From NCBI GenBank assembly GCA_963825405.1, contig CAWGTB010000002.1, forward strand, positions 62,001-126,000: a DNA stretch of 64,000 nucleotides, in the 5' to 3' direction. This document shows positions 56,126 to 63,999 of this stretch, piece by piece. The DNA is from JACPNO01 sp963825405 (GTDB taxonomy: Bacteria; Acidobacteriota; Terriglobia; Bryobacterales; Bryobacteraceae). Below the pieces are notes generated by a model. It did not search any database and was not told the DNA's origin. It was given only the letters and a program-made list of their open reading frames with translations. Position numbers and translations under genes: made by a program. Each line of letters begins with the position of its first letter. Within the stretch, counting starts at the first letter, position 1.

Positions 56126-57376
56126 TTAGGAGACAGGAACTACCGCCACTGGCGCCGGCGCAACCACCACCGGCGAAAACCGCACCCGCATCATGTAAAA
56201 TCCGCATGCCAACACGATGAACGCCGACACTTCAATCGCGCCGCCCAATCCCAGCGTCGATTTCAATGCGCCCGCCAACGCGATCATCGTGCCCGAGGCC
56301 ACGCACGACGCAAAATTGTAAATCCCATACCCCGTTGCCCGCAGTTCCGCGCGAGTAAATTGGCACATCACCGGCATGAGGTTGCCTTCGTAGAACCCAC
56401 GCCCAAATCCCGTCAGCAGCAGACACGTGATCAACACTGGCGAAGAATGCGTGAATCCCACCACGAACAACGCCGGTCCGGCGAGAAGTAATCCGATAAC
56501 CTGCGTCAGCAAACGCCCGCGATCATTAGTATGGCTCCAGCGATCGGCCAGCCACCCGCCGCACAGCGCACCCACAAAACTGGTTCCCTGCAGATAAACC
56601 GTCGCTGTGAAACCCGCCTGCGCCAGGCTCATGTTAAACCGCTCGTACAAATGCAGCGGGAGCCACGTGTAAACCATCCACCAACCAATCGAGCTGATGG
56701 CGTTAGTGCTGCCCAGCCGCACAAAATTCGGAATGCTGCAAAGTTCCCTGAACGCCGGCCACAAGCGCGGCATCGGACTCGCAGCCGTTTGACCCACCTG
56801 CTTCACCGATTCCGGAATCCATCGCAGCGTCAATCCCAAAATCAGCGAGTACGCCACCCCCGCCACGCCCAGAATCGAGAATACCGCGCGCCAGCCATAA
56901 TGCTGCGCGATCCATCCACCGCCCGCGCCCCCCAGCGTGACGCCGACATAAAGCCCGCTCCAGTGCAAGCTGTTGGCGCGCGATCGCGTGCTCTCCCCGT
57001 GATGCGCCGCAATCAACGCCAGCGCGGCCGGTAAATAGCACGCCTCGCTCACGCCCATCAACCCGCGCGCCCACATCATTTCCGATGCGCTGCGGGCGTA
57101 GGACGTCCACCAGGTCACTCCGGACCATACCAGCAAGCTCGCAAAAATGATGCCTCTGCGGCTGAAACGGTCGGAAAGAAATCCAGCGAACGGGCTGAAT
57201 ATTCCATAAACCGCCAGGAAGACTGAGCCCAGCAAGCCGAGCTGCAAGGCCGACATTCCCAGCTCTTTTTGCAGGGGAGGCAGAACCGAAAACACCACCT
57301 GCCGGTCGAGATAGTTCAGCAGCCCCACCACCCAAAGGAGGCCAACCAGAATCCAGGCTCGCGTGGAAACTTTCAT
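56126..57376 (-). CDS. MFS transporter, copy 3
   Basis: Twelve-helix carrier of about 416 residues from MKVSTRAWILVGLLWVVGL. Motifs: LNYLDRQVVFSVLPPL, GFLSDRFSRRGIIFASLL, LMGVSEACYLPAALALIAAH and GARGFYEGNLMP-like helix 8 turn (GFGRGFYEGNLMPVMCQ). It is in the same large sugar-acid carrier group as the two other MFS genes but clearly more distant. ATG at 57376 is chosen; the frame extends upstream into iolD without a ribosome-binding site. It follows iolD by 13 bases. Confidence 0.88.
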   Translation of the reverse strand: MKVSTRAWILVGLLWVVGLLNYLDRQVVFSVLPPLQKELGMSALQLGLLGSVFLAVYGIFSPFAGFLSDRFSRRGIIFASLLVWSGVTWWTSYARSASEMMWARGLMGVSEACYLPAALALIAAHHGESTRSRANSLHWSGLYVGVTLGGAGGGWIAQHYGWRAVFSILGVAGVAYSLILGLTLRWIPESVKQVGQTAASPMPRLWPAFRELCSIPNFVRLGSTNAISSIGWWMVYTWLPLHLYERFNMSLAQAGFTATVYLQGTSFVGALCGGWLADRWSHTNDRGRLLTQVIGLLLAGPALFVVGFTHSSPVLITCLLLTGFGRGFYEGNLMPVMCQFTRAELRATGYGIYNFASCVASGTMIALAGALKSTLGLGGAIEVSAFIVLACGFYMMRVRFSPVVVAPAPVAVVPVS

Positions 57377-57389
57377 GGTCAATACATTT

Positions 57390-59279
57390 TCAATAAAAGA
57401 AACGCTGCAGCCGCTTGCGATCCGCTTCGTACTGCTCGCGCAGCTTACGCGTGACGTCGCTCCCGCTAGTCTCCGCCACTTCAACATCCCACCACACGCC
57501 GGAGCCCGGAACCAGCCGGTGCTTCTCCGCCGCCGCCACAATCACGCAGGGACCGGATTCCGCGCGAGCCTCTCGCAGCGCGGTACAGAGCTGGTCCGGC
57601 GTGCTGACACTCCACGTGCGCGCCCCGAAACTTTTGGCGTTCTCTGCAAAATCGAGTGTGACGTACTCGCCATCCAGCCGCGCCGTCTCCGCGTTTCTAG
57701 TTTTGAATTCCGTGCCGAAGCTCTCCCCGGTCCGGTTCATTTGCAAATTGCGTATGCACTGATGGCCGTAGTTTTCCGCAACCACCACCGTGATTTTCAG
57801 ACGCTCGCGCACAGCCGTGAATAATTCCGTCGGATTCATCAGATAGGTGCCGTCGCCGATGAGCACATAAACTTCGGCGCCCGCCTTGGCCTGCGCCATG
57901 CGCACTCCGATCGCCGCCGGAATCTCATAACCCATGCACGAATTGCCGAATTCCAGATGGCAGAACTTGCCATTGGCCGCGTTCCATAGAGTGTGCAAAT
58001 CGCCCGGCGGGCTGCCTGCCGCGGCGATAATCGTATCCCCCGCGCGCGCCGATTCATTCAGCACGCCAATCACCTGCCCCTGGCTCATCGCTTCATTCGG
58101 AATCTGCTGGTAGACCTCGTTGTGCACCTTGTCGATCCACGCATGTTTCACAGCCGCGACCTCATCCAGATACGCCGAATCCGGCCGCAGCCCCGCCGCC
58201 TGCGCCGCGCGATCCAGCGCGCTCAGCGCCTCGCGCGCATCCGCCATAATCGGCAGCGCACCCAGCTTATAGCCGTCGTGCCCGTTCACATTGATGCTGA
58301 TAAATTTGACGTCGGGATGCTGAAAAATCGAGTGCGACCCGGTAATGAAATCGTTGAGCCGCGTCCCCACGCAAATAACGAGGTCCGCCTCGCTGGCAAT
58401 TTTTCCGCAAGCCGGATTCCCGATCACGCCGAGCCCGCCCAGCGTCAGGTCGCCGTCCACCCGCATCGCACTCTTGCCCGCCAGTGTTTCTCCAACGGGA
58501 ATTCCAACCCGCTCGGCGAAAGCCTGCAACTCCCGCCAAGCCTCGGAATAATGCACGCCCCCGCCAGCTAACAGGAAGGGCCGCCGCGCGCTTTTCAGCA
58601 GCCGGACCGCTTCCTCATTCCGCCGCGGATCCGGCAGCCGCCGCTCAATCTCCCAAACCCGCCGCTCAAAAAAATGCGCCGGATAATCGAAACTGTGCGC
58701 CTGTATATCTTGCGAGAGCGCAACGGTGACAGCCCCAGTCTCAGCAGGATCGGTAAGCACCCGCATCGCTTCCGGAAGCGCCGTGAGCAGTTGCTCAGGC
58801 CGCGTAATGCGATCGAAAAACCGGCTCACCGGCCGGAAGCAATCGTTCACGCTAACATCGGCGGAGACAGGATGCTCCAGTTGCTGCAGCACCGGCCCCT
58901 GCGCCCGCGTAGCGTAATAGTCGGCAGGAAACAACAGCACCGGCAGCCGATTGATCGTAGCGGTCGCCGCGCCCGTAATCATGTTGGTCGACCCCGGACC
59001 AATCGACGATGCGCACGCCAGCGTAGCGCGCCGGAACGTGGCCTTCGCATAGCCGATGGCCGTGTGTACCATCGACTGCTCGTTGCAAGGTTGATAAAAC
59101 GGCAGCGCCTTGCCGCGCTCCATCAGCGCCTGTCCCAGACCCGTGGCATTGCCGTGTCCGAAAATCCCAAACATCGCCGGGATCAGCCGCCGCTGCTCCC
59201 CATCCCGCTCGCTATACTGCGCCTGCAAGTAATCGACAACAGCCTGCCCCATCGTCAAACGAACTGTCTTCGCATTCAT
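57390..59279 (-). CDS. iolD: IolD-like thiamine-diphosphate trihydroxycyclohexanedione hydrolase
   Basis: Ring-opening hydrolase of inositol catabolism, about 629 residues, intact. TPP Glu in PFYQPCNEQSMVHTAIGYA, SIGPGSTNMITGAATATIN, FPADYYATRAQGPVLQQLE, the central domain LAGGGVHYSEAW, and the TPP/Mg motif VLIGDGTYLMNPTELFTAV with VVVAENYGHQCI. These fit IolD rather than acetolactate synthase. ATG 59279 is taken (MNAKTVRLTMGQAVVDYL). No iolG, iolB or iolC is present in the window, so a related cyclitol or a variant pathway is possible. Confidence 0.9.
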   Translation of the reverse strand: MNAKTVRLTMGQAVVDYLQAQYSERDGEQRRLIPAMFGIFGHGNATGLGQALMERGKALPFYQPCNEQSMVHTAIGYAKATFRRATLACASSIGPGSTNMITGAATATINRLPVLLFPADYYATRAQGPVLQQLEHPVSADVSVNDCFRPVSRFFDRITRPEQLLTALPEAMRVLTDPAETGAVTVALSQDIQAHSFDYPAHFFERRVWEIERRLPDPRRNEEAVRLLKSARRPFLLAGGGVHYSEAWRELQAFAERVGIPVGETLAGKSAMRVDGDLTLGGLGVIGNPACGKIASEADLVICVGTRLNDFITGSHSIFQHPDVKFISINVNGHDGYKLGALPIMADAREALSALDRAAQAAGLRPDSAYLDEVAAVKHAWIDKVHNEVYQQIPNEAMSQGQVIGVLNESARAGDTIIAAAGSPPGDLHTLWNAANGKFCHLEFGNSCMGYEIPAAIGVRMAQAKAGAEVYVLIGDGTYLMNPTELFTAVRERLKITVVVAENYGHQCIRNLQMNRTGESFGTEFKTRNAETARLDGEYVTLDFAENAKSFGARTWSVSTPDQLCTALREARAESGPCVIVAAAEKHRLVPGSGVWWDVEVAETSGSDVTRKLREQYEADRKRLQRFFY

Positions 59280-59329
59280 CGCGCACACCACCGGTTCACT
59301 TTGTCCAAGGATACGATCATAGGCGAAAA

Positions 59330-59348
59330 TGGGTGGCGTCTGGGTGGC
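59330..59348 (+). promoter_or_regulatory. Two 8-base direct repeats upstream of toxin-antitoxin pair, possible operator
   Basis: TGGGTGGC occurs at 59330-59337 and again at 59341-59348, 11 bases apart (one helical turn), about 37 bases ahead of the antitoxin ATG. Such spacing suits binding of a dimeric antitoxin for self-repression. No experiment or family rule confirms this. Confidence 0.35.
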
Positions 59349-59384
59349 TTGCTACATTGGAGACTTTTGCGTACCCTGAAGGCG

Positions 59385-59609
59385 ATGGAAGTGCGCCTCA
59401 CTCCCGAGCAACAAGCCCAGCTTGCGCAGATCGCCGCCAGGGCAGGAACCGTCCCCGAGCGCTTGGCTACAAAAGTGGTTGCCCGCTATCTGGATGAGGA
59501 AGCCCGCTTTCTTGCCGCCGTGCAAGACGGACTAGCAGCAGCCGAGCGTGGCGAGTTTGTTGAAGAGCATGAAATGGACGCCCGCCTTGAAGCCATGTTC
59601 AAGGCTTAA
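59385..59609 (+). CDS. Antitoxin of ParE/RelE-type module
   Basis: It has 74 residues: MEVRLTPEQQAQLAQIAARA, KVVARYLDEEARFLAAVQDG and AERGEFVEEHEMDARLEAMF. The N-terminal part resembles a ribbon-helix-helix DNA-binding region and the C-terminal part an acidic toxin-binding helix. The ATG at 59385 has AAGG just upstream; the much longer open frame before it is antisense to iolD and is rejected. TAA and the toxin ATG overlap by one base (TAATG). It neutralises the toxin and probably represses the pair. Confidence 0.78.
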   Translation: MEVRLTPEQQAQLAQIAARAGTVPERLATKVVARYLDEEARFLAAVQDGLAAAERGEFVEEHEMDARLEAMFKA

Positions 59610-59884
59610 TGCGCCTTCGTTGGACCGTTCCAGCCGCCTACGATCTGGACAGTATCAGGAATTACCTAGTGCAGCACCATCCGCATTTCGCCGAACCAAC
59701 CGTGCGCACCATCTATCGGCAAGTCCGTCTCCTAAAAACCTCTCCTAAACTCGGCAGACCCGGTCACATTGCCGGCACCAGGGAACTTGCTCTCGCACCC
59801 CTTCCTTATGTTGTTGTCTACTCACTGAAAGCCGAAGCCGTCCAGATTCTCCACATCTATCATGGTGCGCAGGATTGGCGATGA
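59609..59884 (+). CDS. RelE/ParE-family toxin
   Basis: It has 91 residues: MRLRWTVPAAYDLDSIRNYL, TIYRQVRLLKTSPKLGRPG, RELALAPLPYVVVYSLKAE and ILHIYHGAQDW, the standard ParE/RelE fold with the conserved hydrophobic YVVVY strand and HGAQDW ending. The ParE subgroup poisons gyrase, RelE cleaves mRNA; sequence alone does not separate them here. Translation is coupled to the antitoxin. The pair sits between iolD and a ferritin-like gene and is intact. Confidence 0.85.
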   Translation: MRLRWTVPAAYDLDSIRNYLVQHHPHFAEPTVRTIYRQVRLLKTSPKLGRPGHIAGTRELALAPLPYVVVYSLKAEAVQILHIYHGAQDWR

Positions 59885-59969
59885 ATCCCCTCTCGTTTTC
59901 TTGAAACACTTTTGCCCCGTATACCATCAATAGGTTGAGCCAAGTCTGAATAAATCGGAGAAGAGCGCC

Positions 59970-60443
59970 TTGAAAAAAAATAAAACCGCTTCCGGAGGGG
60001 TCAAGAAAGTGTCGCGATCTGAACTGATCAAGCTGTTGAATGAAGACCTGGCGCGTGAATATCAGGCGATCATCGCCTACGTCGTCTACTCGCAGGTTTT
60101 GAAGGGCGCCGAGTACATGAATATCGCCGGCGAACTCGAAAAGCACGCCGCCCAGGAACTGAGCCACGCCCTCATCATCGCCAAGCAGATTGACTATCTC
60201 GGTGGCATGCCGACCGTGCAACCCAAGCCCGTCAAGACGTCGGAAAAGGCTGTCAAGATGTTGCAGTTCGATCTCGATAACGAAACTGAAACCATTCGCA
60301 ATTATCGCGACCGCGTCCGTCAATGCGAGTTGCTCGGTGAGTTTTCCCTGAGCGAACAGATTCGCGAGATCTTAATTGACGAGCAGGATCACCAAATCGC
60401 CCTGGCAACAGCGCTCGGCAAGAACGTACCCGCTCAGCGTTAA
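59970..60443 (+). CDS. Ferritin-like di-iron protein (bacterioferritin-like)
   Basis: It has 157 residues. A four-helix bundle with di-iron ligands in LNEDLAREYQAIIAYVVYSQ, LEKHAAQELSHALIIAKQID, NETETIRNYRDRVRQ and IREILIDEQDHQIAL (two ExxH-type motifs and single Glu residues). TTG at 59970 is used as start, with CGGAGAAG about 6 bases upstream; no ATG fits. The lysine-rich N-terminus MKKNKTASGGVKK could bind DNA or be flexible. It probably stores iron or detoxifies peroxide. It ends 1 base from the stop of a convergent gene. Confidence 0.83.
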   Translation: MKKNKTASGGVKKVSRSELIKLLNEDLAREYQAIIAYVVYSQVLKGAEYMNIAGELEKHAAQELSHALIIAKQIDYLGGMPTVQPKPVKTSEKAVKMLQFDLDNETETIRNYRDRVRQCELLGEFSLSEQIREILIDEQDHQIALATALGKNVPAQR

Positions 60444-60444
60444 C

Positions 60445-60717
60445 TTACGCCTTCACGGTCACGATCGCGATTCCCTGACGCCGCAAGCGCTCCTGGCGCA
60501 CGCAGTCCTTTGCAACCGTCTCCGCAGCACGCCGCGCGGCGATCTCCGCTTCGGTAGCAAAGCGGTGTGATTTCGCATGCAGCAGGTGCGCCGCCCGCGC
60601 TGCCGCCACTTCCACGATCGATCCGCTCTTATCTTCAGCGCCGGCGAGCCACACGAACTCCGCCAGCGTTTTCTCGATCGCGCGAATCTCCTGCCAGTAC
60701 CGCCGCACGTCAGGCAT
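60445..60717 (-). CDS. Conserved-looking unknown protein, third of three overlapping genes
   Basis: It has 90 residues: MPDVRRYWQEIRAIEKTLAE, FVWLAGAEDKSGSIVEVAAA and ARRAAETVAKDCVRQERLRR. It is alpha-helical and basic at the C-terminus. I do not recognise a family. Its start overlaps the stop of the 71-residue gene by one base (ATG/TGA type), so the three genes 61597-60445 form one translationally coupled unit. Confidence 0.55.
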   Translation of the reverse strand: MPDVRRYWQEIRAIEKTLAEFVWLAGAEDKSGSIVEVAAARAAHLLHAKSHRFATEAEIAARRAAETVAKDCVRQERLRRQGIAIVTVKA

Positions 60718-60932
60718 CAGCTTCCCTGCTCCCGCAGCACCCGCACGATCTCTTTCGCCGCCGCGTCTTTTTCCTCAGCCGTCATCCGCGGGTGAATGTT
60801 TTCCATTTGGAATGCGCCCGGCGCCTCCTGGCGCCCTTCGATTTCCGACGTCACCGACCTCCGCAATTGCTCCAGCGCCTCTTTGTCGAGATCGCGGACC
60901 AGCGCTTCGAACTTGGCGCGCATGCTCACCAT
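60717..60932 (-). CDS. Small unknown helical protein, second of three overlapping genes
   Basis: It has 71 residues: MVSMRAKFEALVRDLDKEAL, EQLRRSVTSEIEGRQEAPG and MTAEEKDAAAKEIVRVLREQ. It is charged and helical, with no membrane segment or cysteine. It overlaps the upstream 223-residue gene by 7 bases and the downstream gene by 1 base. Function unknown. Confidence 0.55.
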   Translation of the reverse strand: MVSMRAKFEALVRDLDKEALEQLRRSVTSEIEGRQEAPGAFQMENIHPRMTAEEKDAAAKEIVRVLREQGS

Positions 60933-61597
60933 TCCCTCGCTGCCTCCCGGATTTTGCAGTACGATTTTTCCACCTGATCCGCGTTCTCCGCAGCCTGCGC
61001 AGCCCGCAGCTTATACCCCGCCGCATACGCCAGCAGCGCCCCCGCCACGCCCTTCGACATATCCACCGGCAGCACCACTTCCTCGCTCACCGCGTCGCGC
61101 AAATGCCCCAGTACTTTCTCGGCCCGCTCCTGCGCGATGCGTTCGACCGCTCTCGCCTTCGACGTCAGCGCATGCGATTCCTCGCGCAGCAGCGCAATCT
61201 GCGCCAACGGGATCAGATGCTCGATCACCCGCTGAATCGCGCGGCTTGCGTAGTTGTTCTGATCTTCCAGCGCGGCCAGTTCATCGAGCTTCTTGAAATC
61301 CGGCTTGCCGCCCGCTGCGGCCGATTCCACAATCGCGTCCAACACCGCCGGACCGCTCGCCGTCATCTGATCCCTCGACGCCCTGGCATAGGCGTTGAGA
61401 ACGCGCTCCGCCTTTTGCAATTTCTTGAGACGTTCGCCGGCCGCCCCGTGCGCCGCAATCGCCCGTTCCACACCAGGCTGCGCTTCGGCCTGGCTGATCG
61501 CTTCGTCCACGCGTTTCTGCAAATGGTCCGCGAGCTGCTTTTCGTCCTGCGTCGCCACCGCCTGCAAAGTAGGCGTTTGGACGATGTCAAAGCTCAT
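60926..61597 (-). CDS. Unknown coiled-coil protein, first of three overlapping genes
   Basis: It has 223 residues: MSFDIVQTPTLQAVATQDEK, QLADHLQKRVDEAISQAEAQ, ERLKKLQKAERVLNAYARA, LDELAALEDQNNYASRAIQR and LPVDMSKGVAGALLAYAAGY. Long amphipathic helices are broken by one hydrophobic stretch near residues 180-195. I cannot place it in a family. Together with the 71- and 90-residue genes it forms a compact operon with overlaps of 7 and 1 bases. It is divergent from the glycosidase-like gene across 154 bases that show nothing else. Confidence 0.6.
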   Translation of the reverse strand: MSFDIVQTPTLQAVATQDEKQLADHLQKRVDEAISQAEAQPGVERAIAAHGAAGERLKKLQKAERVLNAYARASRDQMTASGPAVLDAIVESAAAGGKPDFKKLDELAALEDQNNYASRAIQRVIEHLIPLAQIALLREESHALTSKARAVERIAQERAEKVLGHLRDAVSEEVVLPVDMSKGVAGALLAYAAGYKLRAAQAAENADQVEKSYCKIREAAREW

Positions 61598-61751
61598 CCT
61601 GTATCTCCTGTCGAGATCCTACTCCCGGCTTTTGCTCCCCACGGCCCTTTAAAGACACTTCGCGAAAGCAAGTGCCTGGAAAAAGAGCACATACCGATCG
61701 CAAACAAAGCGGCTCTGTCCGTGACCGCCCTGGTCTGGTACGATTCTCACT

Positions 61752-63254
61752 GTGAAAGTTTGCGCTTTGCTTCTCGCGCTGGCATCTCTCGCCGCCGCGC
61801 AGCCCATCCAGATTCATCCCGACAATCCAAAATATTTTCTGTTTCGCGGCAAGCCACTGGTCCTCGTAACCGCGACGGAACACTACGGCTCCGTGATCAA
61901 CAGGCCCTTCGACTTCGAAAAATATCTGAACGATGCCGCCGCTCGGAAGATCACCCTCACCCGTACTTTCCTGCTCTTCCGCGAATTGCAGGGCGCGCGC
62001 AATCCGTCCTCGCCGTGCAAGCCGGAATCGCCCGATTACATCGCGCCCTACCCGCGCACCGGGCCCGGCAACGCCATGGACGGCGAACCGATCTACGATC
62101 TCGACCGCTGGAATCCGGAATTCTTCGACCGCCTTCACCGCTTCCTGCAAATGGCTTCGGATCGCGGAATCATCGTGGAACTGACGCTGCTCAGCAACAC
62201 CTACGCGGAAAATATCTGGCGGCTGAACCCGCTTCGCGCGCAAAATAACAAGCAGGGCATCGGCAACGTCGAGTGGCAGGAATACACGTCGCTCAAAGAC
62301 GCCGTGCTCGTCGAGCGCCAGACCGCCTTCGTGCGCAAAATCATTCAGGAGACCAGCGGGTTCGACAACGTGTATTACGAAATTTGCAACGAGCCCGGCG
62401 GCGGTACTCCCGGCCACGTAACGCCCGCCGACGTCGACGCCTGGCAGGAGCACATCGCGCGCGTCGTCCGCGAAGAATTGCGCCGCCTCAATCGCAAACA
62501 TCTGGTAGCCGGCCAGGAAGCCTTCACCTACGGAACGCCCAATCGCTTTCCGCTCGACAAATCTTTTTCCAGCGCGCTCTTCGATATCGTGAACGTGCAC
62601 CCGTTGCCCGAAACGCTATTCGGCGGCCACAATTATCAGCTAGGCAATTTCATGTCGAAAGAGTTGCAGCTAGCCGACGTCGCCGATTTCTGCCGCGCGA
62701 CTTACAGCGCAAGAAAGCCTTCGGTACTCGACGAAGACAACACCGCCAGCCTCTATCGCGATCCCATCGGCTGGACCATCCACCGCAAGCGCGCCTGGAC
62801 CTCGGTCATGAACGGCAGCCATTACGACTACATCGATTTTTCCATCACCGTCGGCAGCGAAAGCGGCACGCGCGCATCCGGCCCAGCCATTCGAGCGTGG
62901 ATGCAGCATCTCTCCGAATTCATCGCCAGCTTCGATTTTATTCACTCCGAGCCGCAGCCCCATTGGATTTCAAGCCACCCCGGCAATCTGGTAATTTCCG
63001 CGCTGGCCGTTCCAGGCAAGGATTACGCCGCGTATTTAGCCGACCCGCGCGAAGCCAACGACGGCGCCTACGGCCATACCGTGCAAGGCCAAATTGCATT
63101 CGATCTGCCGCCAGGCCGCTTCGCCGTAAAGCTCTACTCGCCGGTAGATGGAACGTACGCACAGCCCGTCACGATGAACGGCGGAAAAACGGTAACCATG
63201 AATCTAGCGCCGTTCCAACACGACATAGTAGTCCGCGCGACCAAGCTCAACTAA
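61752..63254 (+). CDS. Secreted glycoside-hydrolase-like protein (GH5/DUF4038-like)
   Basis: It has 500 residues. Signal peptide VCALLLALASLAAAQ after a GTG start at 61752. The body is TIM-barrel cellulase-like: IHPDNPKYFLFRGKPLVLV, ITLTRTFLLFRELQG, LDRWNPEFFDRLHRFLQMA, VYYEICNEPGGG where the Glu of NEP is the expected acid/base, and KPSVLDEDNTASLY, where the second acid may lie. A C-terminal beta-sandwich (FDLPPGRFAVKLYSPVDGT) follows. It probably cleaves a plant or microbial polysaccharide outside the cytoplasm; substrate open. Intact. Confidence 0.78.
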   Translation: MKVCALLLALASLAAAQPIQIHPDNPKYFLFRGKPLVLVTATEHYGSVINRPFDFEKYLNDAAARKITLTRTFLLFRELQGARNPSSPCKPESPDYIAPYPRTGPGNAMDGEPIYDLDRWNPEFFDRLHRFLQMASDRGIIVELTLLSNTYAENIWRLNPLRAQNNKQGIGNVEWQEYTSLKDAVLVERQTAFVRKIIQETSGFDNVYYEICNEPGGGTPGHVTPADVDAWQEHIARVVREELRRLNRKHLVAGQEAFTYGTPNRFPLDKSFSSALFDIVNVHPLPETLFGGHNYQLGNFMSKELQLADVADFCRATYSARKPSVLDEDNTASLYRDPIGWTIHRKRAWTSVMNGSHYDYIDFSITVGSESGTRASGPAIRAWMQHLSEFIASFDFIHSEPQPHWISSHPGNLVISALAVPGKDYAAYLADPREANDGAYGHTVQGQIAFDLPPGRFAVKLYSPVDGTYAQPVTMNGGKTVTMNLAPFQHDIVVRATKLN

Positions 63255-63300
63255 ACTCGGAAATCTCTTCACGAGCGTGACCAAAGGGAGCGGAAGCTTC

Positions 63301-63999
63301 TCACGGCCCAGTCCTCTTGAACACATCCAACGTCACGCCCGCCGCTTGCCGTTGCGCGAGTTGCTTTTCGTAGAGCACATCGTCCATCGCTAACACTTTC
63401 AGGTCGTGCGGTCTAACCGGGGATTTGCCGGCGATCGACAGATACCTCGATGTGGGCATTTCGAGCGCGCCATCCGGCACCGCATACAAGGTTTCGTCGG
63501 GAGCAGCCGCCACAGCCTTGGTCGCTGTGTACAGCGTGAAGCCGTCAGGCTGTCCGTTCTCGAAGAAATGAATGGTGCGCGCCATGTCTCTTCTTGCGAG
63601 ATGGAATTGGCCCGATACCATCCGTATTACCTTAAAACCAAGAATCACCTTCACATCTTCTGGACGAACCGGCTTGTCGGGATCGCCGCCCTCCCTGCAG
63701 TCCCGCCGGTCGAGCGGTGCTTCCCCATAGCCGCTGCCCATGGTGGTGGTAATTTTGAGGGTGTCGTCGATGTGCACAGCAATTCCATGCAACGGCGATT
63801 CGAGCCGCCGGCGCAGGCCAGTAAACATTTCCACCGTGTCCCCGTTGGCTCTCCGCCCACGGAATTCGTCGATCTCCAACTTTTTCCCCGTGCCTCCGAC
63901 CGAAACCACATGCCGCCACACCGAGTAAGGGGAAGATTGCGCACCAGCCTCCACCGCAATCGTCAACAACGCCACCGCAACGTAAATGGAAATTCTCAT
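63301..63999 (-). CDS. Secreted unknown protein
   Basis: It has 232 residues with a signal peptide (MRISIYVAVALLTIAVEAGA). The rest is beta-rich: SVWRHVVSVGGTGKKLEIDE, SPLHGIAVHIDDTLKITTTM, HFFENGQPDGFTLYTATKA and DVLYEKQLAQRQAAGVTLDV. It has a faint resemblance in style to secreted proteins abundant in Solibacter-like genomes, but the TIGR03435 landmarks are not visible. It starts 1 base from the right edge and is complete. It converges on the glycosidase-like gene. Confidence 0.55.
   Translation of the reverse strand: MRISIYVAVALLTIAVEAGAQSSPYSVWRHVVSVGGTGKKLEIDEFRGRRANGDTVEMFTGLRRRLESPLHGIAVHIDDTLKITTTMGSGYGEAPLDRRDCREGGDPDKPVRPEDVKVILGFKVIRMVSGQFHLARRDMARTIHFFENGQPDGFTLYTATKAVAAAPDETLYAVPDGALEMPTSRYLSIAGKSPVRPHDLKVLAMDDVLYEKQLAQRQAAGVTLDVFKRTGP

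Noticed and set aside
1..57300. Programmed ribosomal frameshifting as explanation of the many +1 breaks
   Set aside because: There are too many sites, several within one gene, with no shared slippery codon, in genes that are never frameshifted elsewhere; consensus error is simpler.
58674..59384. Upstream extension of the antitoxin open frame (311 codons in total)
   Set aside because: The extension is antisense to iolD and Arg/His-rich; a ribosome-binding site and family length place the start at 59385.
59385..61597. Prophage remnant spanning the toxin-antitoxin pair and the three unknown genes
   Set aside because: No integrase, capsid, terminase, tail or lysis gene and no att-like repeats were seen.
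63301..63999. TIGR03435-type Solibacter secreted protein
   Set aside because: The signal peptide and general style fit, but the family's landmark segments are not visible; left as unknown.
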